Assembly (NCBI RefSeq): GCF_030158645.1
Contig: NZ_JAOASO010000023.1
Coordinates: 18,119 to 82,118 of the forward strand
Direction: 5' to 3'
DNA length: 64,000 nt
Origin: Hydrogenophaga sp.
GTDB taxonomy: Bacteria; Pseudomonadota; Gammaproteobacteria; Burkholderiales; Burkholderiaceae_C
Shown here: positions 34,414 through 44,430 of the stretch, piece after piece
Layout: the number at the start of each line of letters is the position of its first letter
Position numbering within the stretch: the first letter of the stretch is position 1
Position numbers and translations under genes: made by a program
The notes under the pieces: generated by a model
What the model was told of the DNA's origin: nothing
The model's database searches: none
What the model saw: the letters and a program-made list of their open reading frames with translations, nothing else

Positions 34414-36233
34414 GCAAACAAATCCGCAACATCGCCATCATTGCCCACGTTGACCATGGCAAAACCACCATGGTGGACCAGCTGCTTCGCCAGTCGGGCA
34501 CCTTCGCCGAGCACGAAAAAATCGTCGACACGGTGATGGACAACAACGCCATCGAACGCGAGCGCGGCATCACCATCCTGGCCAAGAACTGCGCTGTGAG
34601 CTGGGAAGGCACGCACATCAACATCGTCGACACCCCCGGCCACGCGGACTTCGGTGGTGAAGTCGAACGCGCGCTGTCCATGGTTGACGGTGTCGTGCTG
34701 CTGATCGACGCGCAAGAAGGCCCGATGCCACAGACGCGTTTCGTGACCAAGAAAGCGCTGGCCCTGGGTCTGAAACCCATCGTGGTGGTGAACAAGGTCG
34801 ACAAGCCGGGCGCGCGCCCCGACGCGGTGATCAACGCCGCGTTTGATCTGTTCGACAAGCTCGGCGCCAACGACGAGCAGCTCGACTTCCCGGTCGTTTA
34901 CGCCTCGGGCATCAACGGCTGGACCTCGCTGGTCGAAGGTGCACCGGGCGAGCAGTGGGGCCCCGACATGTCGGCCCTGTTCAACACCGTGCTCAAGCAC
35001 GTCAAGCCGCAAGACGGCGACCCGGCGGCACCGCTGCAGTTGCAAGTCTCCGCGCTCGACTTCTCCACCTTCGTCGGCCGCATCGGTGTCGGCCGCATCA
35101 GCCAGGGCACCATCAGGCCCAACATGGACGTGGTTGTGATGGAAGGCGTGGACGGCAAGGTCGTCAAAGGCCGCGTCAACCAGGTGCTGAAGTTCCAGGG
35201 TCTGGACCGCGTGCAGGTGACCGAAGCCGGCCCGGGCGACATCGTCTTGATCAACGGCATTCCCGACATCGGCATCGGCGTGACCGTGACCGATCCGTTG
35301 AACCCCGCGCCGCTGCCCATGCTCAAGATCGACGAGCCGACGCTGACCATGAACTTCTGCGTGAACACCAGCCCGCTGGCCGGCCGCGAAGGCAAGTACG
35401 TGACCAGCCGCCAGATCTGGGACCGCCTGCAGAAAGAGCTGCAGCACAACGTCGCGCTGCGCGTGAAGGAAACCGACGAAGACGGCATCTTCGAAGTGAT
35501 GGGCCGCGGTGAACTGCACCTGACGATCCTGCTGGAAAACATGCGCCGCGAAGGCTACGAACTCGCGGTGTCCAAGCCGCGCGTGGTGTTCCGCGACATC
35601 GACGGTGTGCGCCACGAGCCTATCGAGATGGTGACGGCCGACATCGAAGAACAACACCAGGGCGGCGTGATGCAGGCCCTGGGCGAGCGCAAAGGCGAAC
35701 TGGCCAACATGGAGCCCGATGGCCGTGGGCGTGTGCGCCTGGAATACCGCATTCCGGCGCGTGGCCTGATCGGGTTCACCAACGAATTCCTGAACCTGAC
35801 GCGCGGCTCCGGCCTGATCGCCAACATCTTCGACGGCTACGAGCCGCACAAGGGCGACATCGCCAGCCGCAAGAACGGCGTGCTGATCTCCATGGACGAT
35901 GGCGAGATCTTCACCTACGCCCTGGGCAAGCTCGACGACCGCGGCCGCATGTTCGTGCGCGCCGGTGACCCGGTGTACGAAGGCATGATTGTGGGCATCC
36001 ACAACCGCGACAACGATCTGATCGTCAACGCCACCCGCACCAAGCAGCTGACCAACTTCCGCGTCAGCGGCAAGGAAGACGCGATCAAGATCACCCCGCC
36101 GGTCGACCTCAACCTCGAATACGGCGTGGAATTCATCGAGGACGACGAGCTGGTTGAAATCACGCCCAAGAGCGTGCGCCTGCGCAAGCGTTTCCTCAAG
36201 GAAAGCGACCGCAAGCGCGCTTCGAAGAGCTGA
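34410..36233 (+). CDS. typA: Ribosome-associated GTPase TypA/BipA
   Basis: A 607-residue translational GTPase with G1 Ala-His-Val-Asp-His-Gly-Lys-Thr-Thr near the start, G2 Glu-Arg-Gly-Ile-Thr-Ile, G3 Asp-Thr-Pro-Gly-His, G4 Asn-Lys-Val-Asp, then domains II, III and V, and the BipA-specific C-terminal domain ending in Arg-Leu-Arg-Lys-Arg-Phe-Leu. It helps ribosome assembly at low temperature and under stress. It closes the operon run that began with rimP. Confidence 0.96.
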   Translation: MSKQIRNIAIIAHVDHGKTTMVDQLLRQSGTFAEHEKIVDTVMDNNAIERERGITILAKNCAVSWEGTHINIVDTPGHADFGGEVERALSMVDGVVLLIDAQEGPMPQTRFVTKKALALGLKPIVVVNKVDKPGARPDAVINAAFDLFDKLGANDEQLDFPVVYASGINGWTSLVEGAPGEQWGPDMSALFNTVLKHVKPQDGDPAAPLQLQVSALDFSTFVGRIGVGRISQGTIRPNMDVVVMEGVDGKVVKGRVNQVLKFQGLDRVQVTEAGPGDIVLINGIPDIGIGVTVTDPLNPAPLPMLKIDEPTLTMNFCVNTSPLAGREGKYVTSRQIWDRLQKELQHNVALRVKETDEDGIFEVMGRGELHLTILLENMRREGYELAVSKPRVVFRDIDGVRHEPIEMVTADIEEQHQGGVMQALGERKGELANMEPDGRGRVRLEYRIPARGLIGFTNEFLNLTRGSGLIANIFDGYEPHKGDIASRKNGVLISMDDGEIFTYALGKLDDRGRMFVRAGDPVYEGMIVGIHNRDNDLIVNATRTKQLTNFRVSGKEDAIKITPPVDLNLEYGVEFIEDDELVEITPKSVRLRKRFLKESDRKRASKS

Positions 36234-36242
36234 TCCGCGCGG

Positions 36243-36263
36243 GCCGCAGCGCTGTGCTGCGGC
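36243..36263. other. Hairpin after typA
   Basis: GCCGCAGC and GCTGCGGC pair around a 5-base loop, 10 bases past the typA stop. There is no T-tract, so it is not a classical intrinsic terminator; it may stabilise the 3' end or slow polymerase before the following gene. Confidence 0.4.
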
Positions 36264-36283
36264 AGCGGCGACCTGAACTGGCC

Positions 36284-37303
36284 ATGCCTTTTCAAGCCCT
36301 CAACCGCCTGACGCACACCCAGGCGGTTTTCCTCATGCTGGCGGTCACGCTGATGTGGTCGATCGCCGGTGTGGTGTCGCGCCAGCTGGAGTCGGCGGCG
36401 CGGTTCGAGGTAACGTTCTGGCGCAGCGCCTTCACCGCGCTGTCCCTGTTGGTCATCCTGCCCGTCTGGCGGAAAGTGGACCGCGGTCAGGGTCGGCTTG
36501 TCGAAACCGCCTCAGGTTCTGCTGTGCGCGGATGGCTCAAGCGCCACTGGGGCCTGATTCCCGAATCGCCGGCGTTCTGGATCTCGGGCGTGTGCTGGTC
36601 GGTGATGTTCACCGCTTTCATGCTGGCCCTGACCTTCACCAGCGTGGCCAATGTGCTGATCATCATGTCGATCGGCCCGCTGCTCACCGCATTGGTGGCA
36701 CGCATCTTCATCGGCCAGAAGCTGGCAGCACGCACCTGGCTGGCCATTCTGGCGGCCGGCGCCGGCATTGCCTACATGTACGGCAGTCAGTTTGTCCAGG
36801 CGCTCACGCGGCCTGAAATGGACACCGGCGGCCTGCTGCTGGGTTCACTCACCGCGCTGTGTGTGCCTGTGGCAGGCGCCATCAACTGGACGGTGGTGCA
36901 ACGCAGCCAGACCCACGGCGAAAAAATCGACCTCGTGCCCTCGGTGCTGCTCGGTGCCGTCATCTCCTCACTCCTCACGCTGCCGTTCGCGTCCCCCTTT
37001 GCAGCCACCAGGAACGACGTGGCCTGGCTGGCCATGCTCGGGCTGGTGCAACTGGCGATTCCCTGCGCGCTGTCGGTGGTGTGCGCGCGCGTGCTCAAGG
37101 CGCCCGAGGTCTCGCTCCTGGCTTTGCTGGAGGTGATTTTTGGCATCCTGCTGGCCTGGGTCTGGGCCCACGAAGTGCCGGGCGGCGAGGTGTTTCGCGG
37201 TGGCAGCCTGGTGATCGGCGCCCTGGTGATCAACGAGCTGCTGGGCTGGCGTTCTCGTGCGGGAACACCGCGCATCCAGACCGTCGACCAGCCACCCCAA
37301 TGA
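36284..37303 (+). CDS. DMT-superfamily (EamA) transporter
   Basis: A 339-residue protein with ten predicted membrane segments in two EamA repeats. The family motif near the first repeat's start is Ala-Val-Thr-Leu-Met-Trp-Ser, and the pore-lining segment Ser-Ile-Gly-Pro-Leu-Leu-Thr-Ala is seen in the first repeat. Such transporters move small metabolites; the substrate is unknown. The start at 36284 is favoured as the family N-terminus, though no strong ribosome site precedes it. Confidence 0.85.
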   Translation: MPFQALNRLTHTQAVFLMLAVTLMWSIAGVVSRQLESAARFEVTFWRSAFTALSLLVILPVWRKVDRGQGRLVETASGSAVRGWLKRHWGLIPESPAFWISGVCWSVMFTAFMLALTFTSVANVLIIMSIGPLLTALVARIFIGQKLAARTWLAILAAGAGIAYMYGSQFVQALTRPEMDTGGLLLGSLTALCVPVAGAINWTVVQRSQTHGEKIDLVPSVLLGAVISSLLTLPFASPFAATRNDVAWLAMLGLVQLAIPCALSVVCARVLKAPEVSLLALLEVIFGILLAWVWAHEVPGGEVFRGGSLVIGALVINELLGWRSRAGTPRIQTVDQPPQ

Positions 37304-37325
37304 ACGATTTTCCGGAAGAACAACG

Positions 37326-38426
37326 ATGAACGTCCCTGTGCCTGAAACCCACGTCATTGCCGAAGTGATGGGCCGCGTCGGCTGCATCACGCTCAACCGG
37401 CCCAAGGCCCTCAACGCCTTGTCGCTCGACATGATCCGCAGCATCGCAAAGGCATTGGAGCGCTGGAGAGACGACGACGCGGTGCTGGCTGTGGCGATCC
37501 GCGGCGTCAACAAGGAAGGCCCGTTCGGCAGCTTCTGCGCCGGTGGCGACATCCGTTACTTCCACCAGGCGGCGCTTTCGGGGGACGCGTCGCTGGAGGA
37601 CTTTTTCACCGAAGAGTACGCACTCAACCACCTGATCCACACCTACCGCAAGCCCTACATCGCCTTCATGGACGGCATCGTCATGGGCGGCGGCATGGGC
37701 ATCAGCCAGGGCGCGAGCCTGCGCATCGTCACCGAACGCAGCAAACTCGCCATGCCCGAGACCCACATCGGCTTGTTCCCCGACGTGGGCGGCGGCTACT
37801 TTCTGAGCCGATGCCCGGGTCGCCTGGGGGAGTACCTTGCGCTCACCGGGCAGGTGCTGGGCGGGCGCGATGCCATGGCCGCCGGCCTGGCCGACGGCTT
37901 CATCGATGCCGGTCGTCTCGCCGGTCTGTGGAATTCGCTGGCGCAGACCCCGTTCGAGAACGGTGCCTCGGTGGAGCGCTGGTGCGCCAGCCACCTGAGC
38001 ATTTCAGTGGCCACAGGCAGCTGGCCCGCCAAAGACATCGACCGGGTATTCGGCCTGCCCGACGTGCACGCCATCATCTCCACACTGGAGTCGGACAACA
38101 GCGACTGGGCCCAGGCCACCGCCGCCACGCTGCGTCACCGCTCGCCGCTGATGCTGCACGTGGTGCTGGAGCAGGTACGCCGCGCCCGCGGTCTCGGCCT
38201 GGCCGACAACCTGCGCATGGAGCGCGGCATGGTCTACCGATGCTTCCACCTGGGCCCAGGGGCGGCCAGTGAAACCGTGGAAGGGATTCGTGCGTTGGCG
38301 GTGGACAAGGACCACCAGCCGCGCTGGAACCCCGAGCGCATTGAAGACGTGGGAAGAGCGCAGGTGGCCGCCTTCTTCGAGAGCCCGTGGGCAGCGGAGG
38401 CGCACCCGCTCAGGCACCTGCGCTGA
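37326..38426 (+). CDS. 3-hydroxyisobutyryl-CoA hydrolase-like (enoyl-CoA hydratase fold)
   Basis: A 366-residue crotonase-fold protein of the ECH_2 type. The Asn-Arg-Pro-Lys-Ala-Leu-Asn start, the oxyanion segment Phe-Cys-Ala-Gly-Gly-Asp-Ile-Arg and the Met-Gly-Gly-Gly-Met-Gly-Ile-Ser turn are present, with the Glu of Pro-Glu-Thr-His-Ile-Gly-Leu-Phe-Pro-Asp-Val-Gly-Gly typical of HIBCH enzymes of valine catabolism. GGAAGAA stands before the ATG at 37326. It is alone, without the other valine-pathway genes, so the exact acyl-CoA substrate is open. Confidence 0.85.
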   Translation: MNVPVPETHVIAEVMGRVGCITLNRPKALNALSLDMIRSIAKALERWRDDDAVLAVAIRGVNKEGPFGSFCAGGDIRYFHQAALSGDASLEDFFTEEYALNHLIHTYRKPYIAFMDGIVMGGGMGISQGASLRIVTERSKLAMPETHIGLFPDVGGGYFLSRCPGRLGEYLALTGQVLGGRDAMAAGLADGFIDAGRLAGLWNSLAQTPFENGASVERWCASHLSISVATGSWPAKDIDRVFGLPDVHAIISTLESDNSDWAQATAATLRHRSPLMLHVVLEQVRRARGLGLADNLRMERGMVYRCFHLGPGAASETVEGIRALAVDKDHQPRWNPERIEDVGRAQVAAFFESPWAAEAHPLRHLR

Positions 38427-38441
38427 TGGTGCAGCGCAGCC

Positions 38442-38936
38442 TCAGCGGTTGCGCGACTTCATGGCGCGGTCGACTTCGCGCTTGCCTTCGCGGTCCTTGA
38501 TCGTGTCGCGCTTGTCGTGCTCGGCCTTGCCCTTGGCCAGCGCCAACTCGCATTTGACCTTGCCGTTCTTCCAGTGCAGGTTGAGCGGCACGAGTGTGTA
38601 GCCCTTCTGCTCGACCTTGCCGATGAGGCGGCGGATTTCGTCCTTGTGCAGCAGCAGTTTTTTGGTGCGCACCGAGTCCGGGCTGATGTGGGTGGACGCC
38701 GTGTACAGCGCGTTGATCTGGCAGCCAATGAGGAACAGCTCCCCGGTGCGGATGACCACGTAGCCATCGGTGAGCTGCACCTTGCCTTCACGCAGGGCTT
38801 TCACCTCCCAACCTTCGAGCACCATGCCTGCTTCAAAACGTTCCTCGATGGCGTAGTTGAAGAACGCCTTCTTGTTGTCGGCGATGCGGCTGTCGACGCC
38901 TTTGGTGGGGGTTGCTTTGCTGTTTTTGGTGGCCAT
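38442..38936 (-). CDS. smpB: SsrA-binding protein SmpB
   Basis: A 164-residue protein of the SmpB family: [16 protein letters not shown], the Leu-Leu-Leu-His-Lys-x-Glu-Ile motif, and a basic C-terminal tail rich in Lys, Arg and Glu. It binds tmRNA and brings it to stalled ribosomes for trans-translation. It is divergent from ratA with a 48-base gap, the arrangement found in many Proteobacteria. The tmRNA gene itself is not in the window. Confidence 0.95.
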   Translation of the reverse strand: MATKNSKATPTKGVDSRIADNKKAFFNYAIEERFEAGMVLEGWEVKALREGKVQLTDGYVVIRTGELFLIGCQINALYTASTHISPDSVRTKKLLLHKDEIRRLIGKVEQKGYTLVPLNLHWKNGKVKCELALAKGKAEHDKRDTIKDREGKREVDRAMKSRNR

Positions 38937-38984
38937 GACGCGCGAGGTGCGGCCGTTTCAGGCCAATACAATGCGGTTGATTGT

Positions 38985-39431
38985 ATGAAAACGATTCACA
39001 AGTCCGTCCTGCTGTGGCACAGCGCTCCCGAAATGTTTGCGCTGGTCACCAACATCGAACACTACCCGCAGTTTCTGCCTTGGTGCGATCACGGCGAGGT
39101 GATCGAGCAAGTCGACGATGGCATGGTCGCTCGCGTGGGCATGGCCATCAGCGGGCTGCGTCAGAGCTTCACCACCCGCAACACCCACGAGACCGACCGC
39201 AAGGTGCTCATGGAGCTGGTCGACGGCCCGTTCTCCAAGCTCGATGGCGTGTGGGAATTCACCCCGATTGGCGACGGCACGCAGCGCGCCTGCAAAGTGG
39301 AGTTCACCCTGAGCTACGGTTTCTCCAGCACCACACTGGCCGCGCTGGTGGGTCCGGTGTTTGACAAGATCGCCGGCAGCCTGGTGGACGCCTTCGTCAA
39401 GCGCGCCGATCAGGTCTACGGCGCCGACTGA
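38985..39431 (+). CDS. ratA: RatA/Coq10-like START-domain protein
   Basis: A 148-residue protein of the SRPBCC fold. It begins Met-Lys-Thr-Ile-His-Lys-Ser-Val and has Tyr-Pro-Gln-Phe-Leu-Pro-Trp-Cys, then Phe-Ser-Lys-Leu-Asp-Gly-Val-Trp-Glu-Phe and the Gly-Pro-Val-Phe-Asp-Lys-Ile end, matching RatA/COQ10. E. coli RatA binds 50S subunits and blocks 70S formation; Coq10 binds ubiquinone. A TACAAT hexamer (38967-38972) lies 12 bases before the ATG with no ribosome site, so the transcript leader may be very short. Confidence 0.9.
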   Translation: MKTIHKSVLLWHSAPEMFALVTNIEHYPQFLPWCDHGEVIEQVDDGMVARVGMAISGLRQSFTTRNTHETDRKVLMELVDGPFSKLDGVWEFTPIGDGTQRACKVEFTLSYGFSSTTLAALVGPVFDKIAGSLVDAFVKRADQVYGAD

Positions 39432-39436
39432 TCCGC

Positions 39437-39766
39437 ATGCAGGTCACCTTGATGTTTTCGCCTGCACCGCGCGAGGTGCTCGAACTCCAGTTGCGGGTGC
39501 CCGCCGGATGCACGGCCCACGTGGCGCTGGATCAGGCAGGCTGGCTGAAGGCATACCCCGATCTGGGCACGCAGGCACTCACGCTGGGCGTGTGGGGGCG
39601 GCGCGTGGGACGCGAACATGTCCTGCGTGAAGGCGATCGCCTGGAGGTCTACCGGGCGTTGCGCGTGGACCCGAAGGTAGCTCGGCGGGAGCGCTTTGTG
39701 GGGCAGGGCGCGCGGGGCACCGGCCTGTTCGCGCGAAGAAAAGCCGGCTCCAAGGCCGGCTACTGA
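39437..39766 (+). CDS. rnfH: RnfH-family protein (ubiquitin-like fold)
   Basis: A 109-residue protein of the UPF0125/RnfH type, a small beta-grasp protein: start Met-Gln-Val-Thr-Leu, central Val-Gly-Arg-Glu-x-Val-Leu-Arg-Glu-Gly-Asp-Arg-Leu-Glu-Val-Tyr-Arg, basic tail. It follows ratA by 5 bases, the ratAB order known from E. coli, although the cellular role is not settled. Its last codons double as a minus-strand terminator for the convergent DUF4124 gene. Confidence 0.9.
   Translation: MQVTLMFSPAPREVLELQLRVPAGCTAHVALDQAGWLKAYPDLGTQALTLGVWGRRVGREHVLREGDRLEVYRALRVDPKVARRERFVGQGARGTGLFARRKAGSKAGY
39737..39761 (-). terminator. Intrinsic terminator of the DUF4124 gene, inside the rnfH end
   Basis: Read leftwards, AGCCGGC pairs with GCCGGCT around a 6-base loop and is followed by TTTTC. 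It lies 28 bases beyond the DUF4124 stop and overlaps the last codons of rnfH on the other strand. Confidence 0.6.
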
Positions 39767-39788
39767 AACTTCGCTGCCCGGAGGCGGA

Positions 39789-40328
39789 TCACTGTTTGGG
39801 CAGCGGTCCGCAGTCGCTGCGAATGATCCCTTCCATGCGCTGTGTTTCGGCGGCCCTCGCTTTGTCGTCCATGACCTCGCGTTCGCCCTTGGCGTTGGTG
39901 GTCGCCAGGCGGACGCCGGAATCCATGGTGACCTTCGCCTTGCGGGCGCGCTCGCAACTGTCCGCACGCGCTTTGAGCTGCCGTTCCATCTCGACCTTCT
40001 TCTTGGCCTCTTCGGCCTGCTCAGCCTGCTTCTTTTTGGCTTCGAGTTCGGTGTCGCGAACCGGGATTTGCGGCGCGGCCGGCGCTGCGGTGGCCCCGGG
40101 CGCTGCCGCTGGCTCGGCGATGGGTGCGGGCAGCGTCATGCCCGAACCGGGTTTCTTGAGGATGCTTTTGTCGGGGATGCTGGCCGGTGGCGGGGTATCG
40201 CTGAAAACCTTGCGGCCGGTGCCGTCGATCCATTGCCATTGCGCCATGGCGGCAGAGCTGCAGGCCAGCAGCAGACCCATCAACAAGGTGGCGCGCCAGG
40301 ACGGTCGGGAGGTGAGGGCTTGTGACAT
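39789..40328 (-). CDS. DUF4124-domain exported protein
   Basis: A 179-residue protein with a signal peptide (about 1-29, ending Ala-Met-Ala) followed by a DUF4124 domain: [18 protein letters not shown]. The middle is Ala/Pro-rich, then a Lys/Glu/Ala-rich helical stretch (about 95-125) likely to form a coiled coil. DUF4124 proteins are common, exported and of unknown function. It converges on rnfH. Confidence 0.85.
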   Translation of the reverse strand: MSQALTSRPSWRATLLMGLLLACSSAAMAQWQWIDGTGRKVFSDTPPPASIPDKSILKKPGSGMTLPAPIAEPAAAPGATAAPAAPQIPVRDTELEAKKKQAEQAEEAKKKVEMERQLKARADSCERARKAKVTMDSGVRLATTNAKGEREVMDDKARAAETQRMEGIIRSDCGPLPKQ

Positions 40329-40472
40329 TTCGCGAGTTTAGCCCTGAGTGCCGAGGTGGCCCCACTCCACGGGGCGAGGGCGCCGCACCAGCAGACGCAG
40401 CGGTGGTTTTTCCGCACTGAGCGGTCGGGCAGGGACGTTCCCAACCGTGGGTTTGCCCGCGGAGCGGGCGGC

Positions 40473-40478
40473 TACAAT
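40473..40478 (+). promoter_or_regulatory. Possible -10 hexamer of guaB
   Basis: TACAAT lies 22 bases before the guaB ATG, and GGAG at 40489-40492 is its ribosome site. The nearest -35 candidate, TTGCCC (40453-40458), leaves only 14 bases of spacing, so the -35 assignment is not convincing. Confidence 0.4.
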
Positions 40479-40499
40479 CGACGCTTTTGGAGCTTTCCC

Positions 40500-41969
<1,470 letters not shown>

Positions 41970-41985
41970 ACACCCCTGCGCCAGT

Positions 41986-42010
41986 GGCCGTCCCGATGGA
42001 CGGCCTTTTT
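41986..42010 (+). terminator. Intrinsic terminator between guaB and guaA
   Basis: GGCCGTCC (41986-41993) and GGACGGCC (41998-42005) form a perfect 8-base stem with a CGAT loop, followed by TTTTT. It stands 16 bases after guaB and 31 bases before guaA, so guaA depends on read-through or its own promoter. Confidence 0.85.
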
Positions 42011-42040
42011 GCTTTCTGAACAGCCCTGCCAGACAACGCC

Positions 42041-43657
42041 ATGCAGCACCAGAAAATCCTCATCCTCGATTTCGGTTCCCAGGTCACCCAGCTGATCGCC
42101 CGCCGTGTGCGCGAGGCGCATGTCTATTGCGAAGTGCATCCGTGCGACGTCAGCAGCGACTGGGTGCGCGAGTTCGCCGCCGACGGGCAGCTCAAGGGCG
42201 TGATCCTCTCCGGCAGCCACGCCAGCGTGTACGAGGTGGACGACAAGGCGCCCGATGCGGTTTACGAACTCGGCATCCCGGTGCTGGGCATCTGCTACGG
42301 CATGCAGACGATGGCACAGCAGCTCGGCGGCAAGGTGGAAGGCTCGAACTCGCGCGAGTTCGGCTACGCCGAGGTGCGTGCGCGCGGCCACACCGCGCTG
42401 CTGAAAGACATCGCCGACTTCCACACCCCCGAAGGCCACGGCATGCTCAAGGTCTGGATGAGCCACGGCGACAAGGTCACCGAGCTGCCGCCCGGCTTCA
42501 AGCTCATGGCCAGCACCCCGAGCTGCCCGATCGCCGGCATGGCCGACGAAGCGCGCGGCTACTACGCGCTGCAGTTCCACCCCGAGGTGACGCACACGCT
42601 GCAGGGCGCGGCGATGCTGACGCGCTTCGTGCGCGACATCGCCGGCTGCCGCGGCGACTGGATCATGGGCGACTACATCGCCGAAGCCGTGGCGCACATC
42701 CGCGCCCAGGTCGGCGACGAAGAGGTGATCCTCGGCCTGTCGGGCGGTGTCGATTCGTCGGTGGCCGCGGCGCTGATCCACCGCGCCATCGGCGACCAGC
42801 TCACCTGTGTGTTCGTCGACCACGGCCTGCTGCGCCTGAACGAGGGCGACATGGTGATGGACATGTTTGTCGGCAAGCTGCACGCCAAGGTGATCCGCGT
42901 GGACGCGGCCGACCAGTTCCTGGGGCACTTGGCCGGCGTGAGCGAGCCGGAGGCCAAGCGCAAGATCATCGGCCGCGAATTCGTCGAGGTTTTCAAGGCC
43001 GAAGCCGCCAAACTCATTTCAAGTGGTGCATCAACAAAAGGCGCCAAGTGGTTGGCACAAGGCACTATTTACCCGGACGTGATCGAATCCGGCGGCGCCA
43101 AGAGCAAGAAGGCCGTGACCATCAAGAGCCACCACAACGTGGGTGGCCTGCCCGAGCAGCTGGGCCTGAAACTCCTGGAGCCGCTGCGCGATCTGTTCAA
43201 GGACGAAGTGCGCGAACTCGGCGTGGCGCTCGGTCTGCCGCACGACATGGTCTACCGCCACCCCTTCCCAGGCCCCGGGCTGGGCGTTCGCATCCTGGGC
43301 GAAGTGAAGAAGGAGTACGCGGATCTGCTGCGCCGGGCCGACGCGATCTTCATTGAAGAACTGCGCTCCACCATCGACCACAACAGTGGCAAGAGCTGGT
43401 ACGACCTCACCAGCCAGGCCTTCACCGTCTTCCTGCCGGTCAAGAGCGTCGGCGTGATGGGCGACGGCCGCACCTACGACTACGTGGTCGCGCTGCGCGC
43501 GGTGCAGACCAGCGACTTCATGACCGCCGACTGGGCCGAGCTGCCGTATTCATTGTTCAAGAAGGTCAGCAGCCGCATCATCAACGAGGTGCGCGGCATC
43601 AACCGCGTGACCTACGACGTGAGCAGCAAGCCGCCGGCCACGATCGAGTGGGAGTGA
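42041..43657 (+). CDS. guaA: GMP synthase (glutamine-hydrolysing)
   Basis: A 538-residue enzyme that converts XMP to GMP. The glutaminase domain has Cys85 in Gly-Ile-Cys-Tyr-Gly-Met-Gln and the His/Glu pair in Phe-His-Pro-Glu-Val-Thr; the ATP pyrophosphatase domain has the P-loop Ser-Gly-Gly-Val-Asp-Ser-Ser. The C-terminal dimerisation domain ends Pro-Pro-Ala-Thr-Ile-Glu-Trp-Glu, the family terminus. A stretch of about 65 bases near 43010-43075 is visibly richer in A and T than the rest. Confidence 0.97.
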   Translation: MQHQKILILDFGSQVTQLIARRVREAHVYCEVHPCDVSSDWVREFAADGQLKGVILSGSHASVYEVDDKAPDAVYELGIPVLGICYGMQTMAQQLGGKVEGSNSREFGYAEVRARGHTALLKDIADFHTPEGHGMLKVWMSHGDKVTELPPGFKLMASTPSCPIAGMADEARGYYALQFHPEVTHTLQGAAMLTRFVRDIAGCRGDWIMGDYIAEAVAHIRAQVGDEEVILGLSGGVDSSVAAALIHRAIGDQLTCVFVDHGLLRLNEGDMVMDMFVGKLHAKVIRVDAADQFLGHLAGVSEPEAKRKIIGREFVEVFKAEAAKLISSGASTKGAKWLAQGTIYPDVIESGGAKSKKAVTIKSHHNVGGLPEQLGLKLLEPLRDLFKDEVRELGVALGLPHDMVYRHPFPGPGLGVRILGEVKKEYADLLRRADAIFIEELRSTIDHNSGKSWYDLTSQAFTVFLPVKSVGVMGDGRTYDYVVALRAVQTSDFMTADWAELPYSLFKKVSSRIINEVRGINRVTYDVSSKPPATIEWE

Positions 43658-43669
43658 GGTAGCCGCCGC

Positions 43670-44428
43670 ATGGGCGAGCAACTCGACCGCCAGCTCGGCC
43701 TGCTGCGTTCGCTGCTGGTCTACCGGACCATTCCCTGGCGCGGCACGCAGTTGCGGCGGTTCTACCGCCGTTTTGTGCCCGCTGGCGGCCTGGCTTTTGA
43801 TGTGGGAGCGCACGCCGGCAACCGGGTCGCGGCGTTTCGCGGGCTGGGCGCGCGGGTGGTGGCGCTGGAGCCGCAGGCCGATTTTTTGAAGCTGTTGCAG
43901 CGCCGCTTCGGTGGCGATCGCCAGGTGACGCTGCTGCCGCAGGCGCTGGGCCGTGCACCGGGTCAGGCGCGCTTGATGGCCAGTCCTCGCACCCCCACGG
44001 TGGCCACGCTCTCCACCGATTTTGTGGAACGCGCAGGGGCCGCGCCGTCGTTTCGTGGCGTGCAATGGCAGGTGGGGCCGATGGTGGAGGTGACCACGCT
44101 GGACGCCTTGATCGCCACACACGGCATCCCCGACTTCGTGAAAATCGACGTGGAAGGTTTCGAGCTGGACGTGCTCATGGGTCTGAGCCAGCCGGTGCCG
44201 GCGGTGTCGTTCGAGTTCCTGCCAGCGGTGCGCGATGTGGCCTTGGGTTGCATCGACCGGCTGGAAACCCTGGCCGGCAAAGGGCGCTACCGGTATGCCG
44301 TGTCGCTGGGTGAACGGCTGCGCCTCTTGCAGCCACAAGGTGCGTCGGCCGACACCATGCGCGCGTGGTTGCGGGACATGCCCATCGACGGCCCGTCCGG
44401 CGACGTGCACGCCTGGCGGGAGCCCTGA
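43670..44428 (+). CDS. FkbM-family methyltransferase
   Basis: A 252-residue SAM-dependent methyltransferase. The SAM loop is Phe-Asp-Val-Gly-Ala-His-Ala-Gly-Asn (near 43-51), followed by Ala-Leu-Glu-Pro and, further on, the FkbM signature Val-Lys-Ile-Asp-Val-Glu-Gly-Phe-Glu. Members methylate sugars or other hydroxyl groups in glycans and polyketides; the substrate here is unknown. It begins 12 bases after guaA, and the sulfatase-like gene converges on it. Confidence 0.9.
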   Translation: MGEQLDRQLGLLRSLLVYRTIPWRGTQLRRFYRRFVPAGGLAFDVGAHAGNRVAAFRGLGARVVALEPQADFLKLLQRRFGGDRQVTLLPQALGRAPGQARLMASPRTPTVATLSTDFVERAGAAPSFRGVQWQVGPMVEVTTLDALIATHGIPDFVKIDVEGFELDVLMGLSQPVPAVSFEFLPAVRDVALGCIDRLETLAGKGRYRYAVSLGERLRLLQPQGASADTMRAWLRDMPIDGPSGDVHAWREP

Positions 44429-44430
44429 GA

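Noticed and set aside
36243..36263. Hairpin after typA as an intrinsic terminator
   Set aside because: The stem is good but no T-tract follows, so it is reported only as a hairpin.
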